A DNA stretch of 64,000 nucleotides from assembly GCF_017876795.1 (NCBI RefSeq), contig NZ_JAGIOR010000001.1:4428501-4492500 (forward strand), given 5' to 3'. Both the position numbers and the translations under genes were made by a program. Shown piece after piece: positions 1 to 7,998 of the stretch (positions are counted from its first letter, which is position 1; every line of letters starts with the position of its first letter). Origin of the DNA: Rhizobium leguminosarum (GTDB taxonomy: Bacteria > Pseudomonadota > Alphaproteobacteria > Rhizobiales > Rhizobiaceae). The notes beneath the pieces were generated by a model. The model did no database searches and was not told where the DNA came from. It saw nothing but the letters and a program-made list of their open reading frames with translations.

Positions 1-1968
1 GGCATCACGCCACTTGGCTTCGAACCGGTTGACGGAAGAACCGAAATCGAAATTGTACTGGGTGCGGGGCGTCTTGGACCGCAAGAAGAGTGCCTGCATC
101 AATGCCGCGGTTAGCCCGTCGCTGTCCTCCGGCATCGGTACCGCGATACCTGTCGCCTTTTGGATCGCGTCCGCCTTCTTCTTGATAACTTGAAGCACCG
201 CTCCGTCGATCGCACTGTTTTCGCCGAAGACGGTAATCGAGATGACTTCCGTCGATCTCTGGCCATAACGGTCGACGCGTCCTTCCCGCTGCTGATGGCG
301 CGTCGGATTCCAGGAAAGGTCATAGTGGACGACGGAATTGAATAAGCTCTGAAGGTTGATACCCTCCGACAAGCAATCCGTCGCGACGAGAATGCGTTTG
401 TCGTGCTCCTCCATGGAATCGACACGAGCGCGTCGCTCTTCCGGCGGAAGGATACCCGTTACGACTTCAACACGGTGAGACGGATATAATTTCCGCAACT
501 CCTCGCCAACGGCCTCGGCAGTGGCAATGAATCGGCAGAATATTACCGGCTTTGCTCCCTCTGGCAGAATTTGCTTTAGGATAACCTTGATGTGGCTGAT
601 CTTCGGATCACGATCACGCCTGTTGTCCAGAGCATCTGCTAAGCCGATCAACTCGTTGAGAGCTCTCGTTTCCTCATTGTCGGCGTCCGGCGTCCCCGGC
701 TCGACATCGCTGTCATCAATCAACCCTTCGGCCTCGTCGAAGACGACCGGCTCAATGGCCTCCGCATCTGAAATGCCTGATAACCTGTTGCGAAGCGCAT
801 TGGCGGCCGCCGCAGGGGACGAGCCGACGCATCGCATCAGCGCCAGCGTTCCCCAGAAGGCAAGCCGGCGTCGGCCCTGGTCTTCGCCCGCACGGTTGGT
901 CACCGCCATGCAGTAATCGAGAACCTTCTCTTGAAAGTCCGCAAAATCGCCCGCAAGCGTGTAGGCGAGATCGGTCTTCATGTGCTTTGCGAATGTCCGG
1001 TGCTCGTTCCAGCCCCCCTCGACGATATCCGGTCGTCGGCGCTGAACGTAGTGCTGAGCAAGCCGGCGTCGGTATCGCTCCTGAGCATTGGCGTCGTGTG
1101 TCGCAGGACGATTTGCGAATTCCTTGTCGATGAGGCTCAGCAAGCGATCGAACGCATCCTCGTCCCCGCTATGGGGTGTCGCGGTCAGCAGCAAGAGCTG
1201 CCGGTCATCACTTGAGGCGAGGCGCTGCAACAGTTCGTACCGTTGGTGCCTGCCCTTTTCTCCACCGACGCAGGTGTGCGCCTCGTCGACAATCACCATG
1301 TTCGGGCAGGCTCGCGCAAAATCGTCACGGCGACCATCCGCCTTTATGTAGTCAAGGCTGACGACTGTGAACGGGTAGGCCTCGAACAAGCTCTGTGAGG
1401 CCGGCAAACCGCGTTCGAGGCTGCGTGCGCGAGCTGAAGTGACTGGCACAGCATCGATATCGAACTTTTCGGCAAGCTCGGAGACCCATTGCTCAACGAG
1501 ATGCGGAGGGCAGATAACGGTGAAGCGATCGATTGTGCCACGATCCAGGAGCTCGCGTACGATCAATCCGGCTTCGATGGTTTTGCCAATACCCACGTCA
1601 TCGGCGATCAGGAGACGAACCGTGGGCAACTTGAGCGCCATCATAAGTGGGACGAGCTGATAGGCACGTGGCTCCACGCCCAGCTGGGCCGCGCTTCGAA
1701 AGGGGCCGGCCCCGCGTCGTAAGGATAGCCTCAATGCATCTGCGAGGAGCCTGGCTCCATCTTGGGTATCGATTCGATCGTTGCCCGGTAGGGCGAACGT
1801 CGCCGGTTTGACGGACTCTCGCTCAAGAGCGAGGACAAGACGCTGTGAGTCTTCCTCTGACCCGAGCAGCGGGCGAACGTTGAGAATGCCCTCATCCGGA
1901 GAAGGAAGCACAACCCATTCCCTTCCACGGGCTTCGACGAGGTCGCCCGGAGCAAATCGAACAGTCAT
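1..1968 (-). CDS. SNF2-family helicase, DrmD-like (C-terminus beyond the window)
   Basis: An open frame runs without a stop from ATG 1968 to the left edge, giving 656 residues of a longer protein. Seen: a Walker A-type motif DDVGIGKT near residues 123-130, a DEAH box at 228-231, and motifs V and VI (SEGINLQ, then QREGRVDRYGQ near 553-563). This is the ATPase core of SNF2/HepA-type DNA translocases. Among defence proteins it most resembles DrmD of class 1 DISARM, which is longer than the part visible here. It starts 3 bases after the stop of the DUF1998 helicase, with a GGGAGA ribosome site overlapping that stop, so the two are almost certainly cotranscribed. The family is firm; the DISARM link is inference. 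RapA/HepA-like housekeeping helicases are the alternative, but the island context argues against that. Confidence 0.85.
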   Translation of the reverse strand, partial: MTVRFAPGDLVEARGREWVVLPSPDEGILNVRPLLGSEEDSQRLVLALERESVKPATFALPGNDRIDTQDGARLLADALRLSLRRGAGPFRSAAQLGVEPRAYQLVPLMMALKLPTVRLLIADDVGIGKTIEAGLIVRELLDRGTIDRFTVICPPHLVEQWVSELAEKFDIDAVPVTSARARSLERGLPASQSLFEAYPFTVVSLDYIKADGRRDDFARACPNMVIVDEAHTCVGGEKGRHQRYELLQRLASSDDRQLLLLTATPHSGDEDAFDRLLSLIDKEFANRPATHDANAQERYRRRLAQHYVQRRRPDIVEGGWNEHRTFAKHMKTDLAYTLAGDFADFQEKVLDYCMAVTNRAGEDQGRRRLAFWGTLALMRCVGSSPAAAANALRNRLSGISDAEAIEPVVFDEAEGLIDDSDVEPGTPDADNEETRALNELIGLADALDNRRDRDPKISHIKVILKQILPEGAKPVIFCRFIATAEAVGEELRKLYPSHRVEVVTGILPPEERRARVDSMEEHDKRILVATDCLSEGINLQSLFNSVVHYDLSWNPTRHQQREGRVDRYGQRSTEVISITVFGENSAIDGAVLQVIKKKADAIQKATGIAVPMPEDSDGLTAALMQALFLRSKTPRTQYNFDFGSSVNRFEAKWRDA

Positions 1969-1971
1969 AAC

Positions 1972-4900
1972 TTATCTCCCGAAGTACGATGCCAAACTGG
2001 CAGGCAGGTTTTCTGGTGGGTCAGTTGGCACTTCAACTACGTCGTAGCCCATACGCCCCCCTGCCGCTCGCAGCTCTGTGGACGCCACTCCAGGCACTGC
2101 GATCAAGGTGAAGGTCGGCCAGACAAGATCGCAGACCTCGCCGCCGATCTCCCTGCGTTCTGGTTTAGGTAATTGCCAACTTTGGATTGCCGCGAGCCAA
2201 TCGCCGTGTGCCGGAATCGTCCCCGCCGGCGTGGCGTCGTCCACGGAGGAGTGAGCCAATTCGCAAAGGAACGCGACAACCTCTTTGTCACGGCGGTCGA
2301 TCAGTTCGTGGTCCGTTTGGTTATAGTATGAAAGCAAGCAACGGTAGCACCCGGCGATACAAGCATTTTCCATCTGCTCGACGCTGGCGGTAGCCTCGTC
2401 GAACATGTAATGCATGATCTCGAGTGCTTCGCGGGCGACCTTTGCGACCTTGGTTTTCTCTACCACCAGCCGGTTTAGTGCGCCTGCACCGCCCTCGGTG
2501 GCTTCGTAAAGCAAAATGACATTGCGATTATCACGGGCCGGGAGCGGTTCGCCAAGCAGCTCGCCTTCCTCCAATTCCGACGATACCTGGATGCCACGGA
2601 CCAGCGCATGTTGCAGCGTCGCCATCTGTGCGCTCGTGAATGACGCATGAGGCCGAACAAGCAGAGCGTTTTTGTAGTCCTCCACAATTGGCACAATACG
2701 TTGCGCCTTTGCGGTTCCGATGTCTCCACTGTCGTCATTACTGTCATCGGCATCGTCGGCGACCCACCGTCCGTTCGAAGGGTCGATCATAAAGCCAAGA
2801 ATGGATTTTTCCTTCCGCCGCCTGAGACCCTTGTTGATGCGAGACAGCTTCGCTCTGTTCCCGAAATCAAGCGTAGCAATTGGCTCGCCGTCAGCCCGCG
2901 CGACAGCTGGCCTGACGTCAAGATTGCCCTGCTCACCCGTCCACTCGAAAACAGTCTGAATATCAAATCCACGCCGCTGGCGATCCTCGTCGTTGGCGGT
3001 AATTCGAACAGATGGAGCAGTTTCCACATTGTCGATCCGATAAACTTCGTTCACACGTGTCGTTCCTGCCAATGACGAAGCGCAAGCGTGACAACGCTCC
3101 ATATTTGGATCGGAGTGTGATGCACCGCAGGCGTCGCATATCAACAACGTGGAGGTAGCCAGTCGGCTGTCTTCGGCAATTCGTCCGGTCGACGACAGCT
3201 TCGCCTTGGTTACACGAAATGCTCTGCCTTCGTGGTAAATCAGGCTGTTTGGACCGAATTCTGCAATCGCAAGGAAACGAGGTCGCTGCAAAACAGACGA
3301 ACGTTTCGTGCCAGGGATAAATGCATAGAGAGGAAGCCGCGGAAAGTTGTAACCGGGTAGAAAACCTTCGGTTGCAAGGTAGCGATAGGTGTAAAAGTCG
3401 GAGCTGGCCGAATTGTCTCCTCTTTCGAGAAGGTCAAGTTCTTCGGTTGCTCGATAGTATCGGCGGGCCGCCTCCTTCCGTTCACCTGGGCGGAAAGTGG
3501 ATTTCTGTTGGATTTCGTTGCTCTCCGTCTGCTCACGCTTTGCGCCATTGTAGAGATCGCGCCATCGATCAAAGCTGTGTTCGAAGCGGCTGGCAGCGGC
3601 AGAATCAATCTCCTCAACGAAGGCATCGAGATCGTCAAGCCAAGGGGCCTCCTTCATTGTGGCCTCGAGCAGGCGCTTCATAATTGGCTTTGCATGCCCC
3701 TTGCTTCGGACTTCCAAGAACGCGTCCGTTATAGTTTTCTCGACCGGAAGGGTCGGCTCGTCCATGTCAAGATTGCCCGGGATGGCAGCATTGAGGGCAA
3801 CTTTTGCCGCGGCCAGCCACTCAGCATGCATATGACTGCGTAAGAGATCGGCGTTGGCCAGGTCCAGTGCAGGCGGTTTCACAATTCCTGAAACCAAACC
3901 GGTTCTGTTTTCAAAGTAGTATTGATCGTGGGGGGATTGAGCGGCGCAGTAGGTCACTACAAGTGCCGCCTGTCCGCTTCTCCCGGCGCGGCCCGCACGC
4001 TGCGCGTAGTTGGCTGGCGTCGGCGGAGCATTCCGCATGTAGACGGTGTTCAATGCGCTGATGTCAACGCCGAGTTCCATAGTTGGCGAACAGAACAGCG
4101 CCGGCAAGAAGCTCGTCGGCTCTCCTTCAAGCCGCATGGCTTCTTTGTTTTCCTCGATCCTGATTTGATCTCCCTTGCCATAGCGGAACCGGTCTTCACG
4201 CCACGCTCTGACCTTCTGGTCCACTTGTGCGGTGTGTTCGCGCGCCTCGAACGAGTAGGGCATGTCACCGGCTTGACCCAGCAACTCCGCAACACGTTCA
4301 TACGCTTCCCGAAAATAGGGATTTGGACGTCGACCGTCTGATCTGTTGGTGGATGGAAATATGCGGACAGCATTCGAGGCGAGCCGCCACGCTGGCTTGT
4401 CATACCCGTGCGCTGATACGCGCCGGACAAGCTGATGCGCCTCCGCGGCTCTCAGCAAATCCTCGACCACGTTTTGATACTCGTTTGTCGGCAGAATATC
4501 GCCCCATATGTCTTTGTTCCGAATTGCTTTACCTAATTGGGTACGCCATCCGCCGCGGATAATGCTTATCTCGTCTCGAGCTCGAGTCTGTTCGCGTTCA
4601 GGCGGCTCCAACATGAAAATGGCGGCCGAACGCAGCTCGGGTTCTTCACTTTGATCAATAAGCCAAGGGTCACGCAAGTGGCTCCGCGAATCTTGGGCAA
4701 CTTGTAGAACTTTAGTACGATCGAGCGCCTCCGTAGCGATTGCTAGCCCCTTCCGCATATAGTCGAAAAGTACTGAATAAAGCGCCTTGCGTTTCTCGGG
4801 GCCTAGCGAAGCCAGCCGTGCGCTCGAAACGAACTCCTCTTCGTCGGAAACGAGCTCGTTCAATCCCAGGAACCGAACTTCAATGAGCCCGCTTTCCTCA

Positions 4901-7113
4901 AGGTTTGGATTTGTATAGCGCCATCCCTTGCGAAGGTCTGTCCAAACGCGGTGAGCGAGGACACTTGTGAGCGTCTCTTCTGCTGCCTGCCGAGGCGATA
5001 AACCCTTCACTCTTGGATCAGCCATCCACTCCGACAAGCGGCTGGGAACTTCCAAATCAAAACCCAGCGCCTTGCGAACTTCATCTCCAAACTTCGAATC
5101 CGATAGACCCTTGGATGCGTTCTCCCTGGCCGCTCTTAGGATTGCGCCCCGCAAGAGAACTACGAAGATGAAATCATTAAAATGGCCGGCTTGCAGTGCA
5201 GCGTCCTGACGATTGTCGGTGAAACCCAGAAGCTTCTTGGTGTGTTCTTCGAGGCTCGGATCATTCTCCATCAGCGCGAGCAATGTCGAAACGATCAGTG
5301 TAGTTGCTGAACTGCGTCCTTCACCTGAAAGTCCGGCAAGCTTGTTTATGTCGCGAGCTTGCGAGGCGGGCTGATGGCGGCAATGCGGACAGAAGCGATA
5401 TTTGCCACGGAAGAACCAGGCTGGAATACCGTCGTCACCGAGACGGCCATCGGACTTCACATGGAAGAGCATACCTTCGTGCTGCTTCCGATGTGAGCTT
5501 TTTAGTTGCAGACGATCCCCTACCTTTGTGTCTAGCCAGTCTTCCGGATAATCTCCAGGTGCTCCAGTGAAGCTGAAATCCTCATTGACAGCCGGCACTA
5601 GGAATCCGGCCAAGGCTCCGTCCGTTCCTCCTTCATCGGTAATTGGTTCATCAATGGGACGTGCAAAGATTCGGCGACCATCATCCGCATCGGATACTGT
5701 TACGCTATGATGTTCCTGTCCGCATTCACGACAGAAATAGAGAGGATATAGCCGAGCGTTCTCATCTTCCGGGTGGAAGACTTGTGCGTCGAGAACGACG
5801 CGGCGTTGCTCCCTGGGCTCCAAAGTTGCAAACGCTTGGCCTGCGCCCGAAATAAACCGGTGCAACTTGAATGCAAGAAAAGCGCGATCACTTTCACCGC
5901 CTCGAAGGTCTTCTCTACGCCCCATAATATGAAGCATATTCACTATAGCATGCGCGCACTTATCGCTATCGAAGCCTGTCTTTTCGGCCAGCTTGGCAGC
6001 GGCCTCGGAAAGGGTAATTGACCGACGGCGTCGAAGTTTTTCTCCGTCGTCCAGTCCGATCTCGAGCTCAATCCAACATGCCAACGGGTTGCCGTAGAGT
6101 TCAGCGTTCGAGAGCGTGTTTGGCAACGCATTTACAGCTTTTCGTAGATTTTCGCCGAGCGTTGATATCTTGATTGATGGGTCCGTCGCTCGCTCTAAAT
6201 GCTCATCGATGATCGACGTGGATTTGACGGGCTGACCAAACAGTTTGCTACCAACCTGGGCAACGGCCTCCGCGCGGTCCTCCTCGACCTCTGCACTTGA
6301 CATGGTCGCAGAAGTGCCGACGCAAACGAGCGGACGATCGGCGCATAACCGATCCTTGACCCGTCGCACCAACATCGCCACGTCGGCCCCCTGTCGGCCG
6401 CGGTACGTATGTAATTCGTCGAGAACGAGAAACTCAAGCCCAACTGCATTCTTGATTACTGCCCGATCAAGCTCATCCTGCCGTGTCATAAGCAGTTCGA
6501 GCATCATAAAATTGGTCAGGAGTATATCGGGCTTGATCGCGGCAATCGCTTTGCGTTCGGCTTCGGTTTCCTGACCCGTGTAACGCTTGTAAATGGGTTT
6601 CAAGCCATCATCCAAGCCGGATTCGGCGACGAACTTATCCAGTTCTTCGAGCTGAGAGTTCGCCAAAGCATTCATCGGATAAATGATGATTGCGCGGGTT
6701 TTTCTAGGTTGCCCCTCCCGACGCGCGCGGATAATGCTATCGACTATTGGCAAGAAAAAGCAAAGTGATTTTCCGGAACCTGTTCCGGTGGTGACGATGA
6801 AACTTTCCTTTTCAGCGGCCTTCATCACCGCGCGTTCTTGATGCCGGTGAAGCGTTATTGGGGTTCTCCGTGCACCAACTGAGAAAATCTTGGCTGTCGC
6901 TTCATCTAGGACACCCGCTCGGAACAGGCTCTCTACCGATCGTCCCTTTTCGAAGCTTGGATTGATAGTGATTAGAGGTTCCGGCCAGAAGCGACCGGAG
7001 TCATACTCTCGGTCAATCTGGCTTTTCAACTCCGGGGCCCGAATCTCCGAGAATGACCGCGCGAATGACGAGTAGCGATTGACGAGCTCTCGGTCGAGGT
7101 TGAATATATCCAT
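1972..7113 (-). CDS. Large DEAD/DELH-box helicase with DUF1998 domain
   Basis: This 1713-residue superfamily 2 helicase has GTGSGKS near residue 110, a DELHTYRG motif II near 232, SAT at about 268, FTDNRQDA near 630, ELGVDIS near 1013 and QRAGRAGR near 1038. Two CxxC pairs (CREC about 461, CPHC about 575) interrupt the first half, and a further pair (CDAC, CHAC) lies near 1327-1345. The DUF1998 part is near the C-terminus (EGGAGAL about 1541, CIAGCYRCL about 1585-1593). DUF1998 helicases include MrfA, the Druantia protein DruE, and the split DrmA/DrmB pair of DISARM. The size and single-chain layout are closest to DruE, but the SNF2 partner downstream is a DISARM trait. It probably acts on DNA with that partner. 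Its exact system is unresolved. Confidence 0.88.
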   Translation of the reverse strand: MDIFNLDRELVNRYSSFARSFSEIRAPELKSQIDREYDSGRFWPEPLITINPSFEKGRSVESLFRAGVLDEATAKIFSVGARRTPITLHRHQERAVMKAAEKESFIVTTGTGSGKSLCFFLPIVDSIIRARREGQPRKTRAIIIYPMNALANSQLEELDKFVAESGLDDGLKPIYKRYTGQETEAERKAIAAIKPDILLTNFMMLELLMTRQDELDRAVIKNAVGLEFLVLDELHTYRGRQGADVAMLVRRVKDRLCADRPLVCVGTSATMSSAEVEEDRAEAVAQVGSKLFGQPVKSTSIIDEHLERATDPSIKISTLGENLRKAVNALPNTLSNAELYGNPLACWIELEIGLDDGEKLRRRRSITLSEAAAKLAEKTGFDSDKCAHAIVNMLHIMGRREDLRGGESDRAFLAFKLHRFISGAGQAFATLEPREQRRVVLDAQVFHPEDENARLYPLYFCRECGQEHHSVTVSDADDGRRIFARPIDEPITDEGGTDGALAGFLVPAVNEDFSFTGAPGDYPEDWLDTKVGDRLQLKSSHRKQHEGMLFHVKSDGRLGDDGIPAWFFRGKYRFCPHCRHQPASQARDINKLAGLSGEGRSSATTLIVSTLLALMENDPSLEEHTKKLLGFTDNRQDAALQAGHFNDFIFVVLLRGAILRAARENASKGLSDSKFGDEVRKALGFDLEVPSRLSEWMADPRVKGLSPRQAAEETLTSVLAHRVWTDLRKGWRYTNPNLEESGLIEVRFLGLNELVSDEEEFVSSARLASLGPEKRKALYSVLFDYMRKGLAIATEALDRTKVLQVAQDSRSHLRDPWLIDQSEEPELRSAAIFMLEPPEREQTRARDEISIIRGGWRTQLGKAIRNKDIWGDILPTNEYQNVVEDLLRAAEAHQLVRRVSAHGYDKPAWRLASNAVRIFPSTNRSDGRRPNPYFREAYERVAELLGQAGDMPYSFEAREHTAQVDQKVRAWREDRFRYGKGDQIRIEENKEAMRLEGEPTSFLPALFCSPTMELGVDISALNTVYMRNAPPTPANYAQRAGRAGRSGQAALVVTYCAAQSPHDQYYFENRTGLVSGIVKPPALDLANADLLRSHMHAEWLAAAKVALNAAIPGNLDMDEPTLPVEKTITDAFLEVRSKGHAKPIMKRLLEATMKEAPWLDDLDAFVEEIDSAAASRFEHSFDRWRDLYNGAKREQTESNEIQQKSTFRPGERKEAARRYYRATEELDLLERGDNSASSDFYTYRYLATEGFLPGYNFPRLPLYAFIPGTKRSSVLQRPRFLAIAEFGPNSLIYHEGRAFRVTKAKLSSTGRIAEDSRLATSTLLICDACGASHSDPNMERCHACASSLAGTTRVNEVYRIDNVETAPSVRITANDEDRQRRGFDIQTVFEWTGEQGNLDVRPAVARADGEPIATLDFGNRAKLSRINKGLRRRKEKSILGFMIDPSNGRWVADDADDSNDDSGDIGTAKAQRIVPIVEDYKNALLVRPHASFTSAQMATLQHALVRGIQVSSELEEGELLGEPLPARDNRNVILLYEATEGGAGALNRLVVEKTKVAKVAREALEIMHYMFDEATASVEQMENACIAGCYRCLLSYYNQTDHELIDRRDKEVVAFLCELAHSSVDDATPAGTIPAHGDWLAAIQSWQLPKPERREIGGEVCDLVWPTFTLIAVPGVASTELRAAGGRMGYDVVEVPTDPPENLPASLASYFGR

Positions 7114-7273
7114 TAGACTTGCTGCCAGCTATCCCATTCCACCGACCCAATTTGCATTGCCCAATTAGCTAATACAACGGGCATCGTATCCCAGACGCTT
7201 ACCTCTGGAAGTTCTCCGCAACTTTTTCGAGTGCCTTTGATCGAGCTGGGGTCGTTCCTCTTCCCCCTCGCGA

Positions 7274-7612
7274 ATGATGGAAAACCCGATGCTTGAAGAC
7301 GACCGGATATGGCATGTACGAGATTTGGTGAAAGAGCACGTGTCGAGTCCATCTCTTCGGCATATTAGGGACCCAGCCGCGATACTTTCGATCTCCCGTC
7401 GGATTCTTAAAAGTGTCGATCGCGGCAACGGACTGTGGCAGAAGTGGGAGGGAGAACGCGAAGTCCTCCTAAAGTCGGCCGTTGGGTGTTGGATTCCAAC
7501 GGACAACCTAAGGGATTATTTGAATCTTCTTCCTGGCCAAGAAGACGATCCTGGCCCCACGCCCCGCCACCTATGGCGCGAGACATGGTCGGGCAAAGAC
7601 CAGATCGATTAG
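7274..7612 (+). CDS. Possible small gene or gene fragment, unknown
   Basis: A 112-residue frame on the opposite strand to its neighbours. The first 85 residues have a plausible soluble-protein composition (Asp/Glu/Arg rich, with DLVKEHV and WQKWEGE stretches), while the last 25 look like noncoding translation. That suggests a gene whose 3' part has been lost or frameshifted. The start at 7274 lacks a strong ribosome site; the second ATG at 7289 is equally possible. I do not recognise a family. It lies in the unexplained gap between the two large leftward island genes. Confidence 0.3.
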   Translation: MMENPMLEDDRIWHVRDLVKEHVSSPSLRHIRDPAAILSISRRILKSVDRGNGLWQKWEGEREVLLKSAVGCWIPTDNLRDYLNLLPGQEDDPGPTPRHLWRETWSGKDQID

Positions 7613-7998
7613 GCAGCGTGGGATGGCACTCGCCGTTTGGGCCGGATACGGCTGGAGATACACGGGGCGACAAAGGGCCTATGGATGTGGTCACCTCTGT
7701 GAGACAGTATATTACCGGTCTATGGCAGCGATCGAAACAATCGGGGAAGAATGGAATCCCGAATGGAGGTTGGCTACCTGTCGGAATGGGACGAGGGACA
7801 CGGGTATGTCGTCTAGGCGCTGCGATTGGAAGTACGAGCTCGACACTATGCCCTGCCCGCTCCTCGGTGTAGGGATGTCCCCGCTATGAGGCTGTCCGAA
7901 AAACTGAAGTATCCCCGCTGCGGGAGTAGGGATATCAGGGTTCCGTTTGTGCTGCCGGAATCGACAACCCGAAAAAGCGTCACCACATAGCGGGCGAC
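7613..7998. other. Gap without a convincing gene
   Basis: This is the rest of the 885-base gap between the nuclease and helicase genes. Short rightward frames occur, including a 34-residue one from 7886 with a YPRCGS zinc-ribbon-like piece, but none has both a ribosome site and a protein-like sequence throughout. It probably holds debris of one or more displaced genes. Confidence 0.4.
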
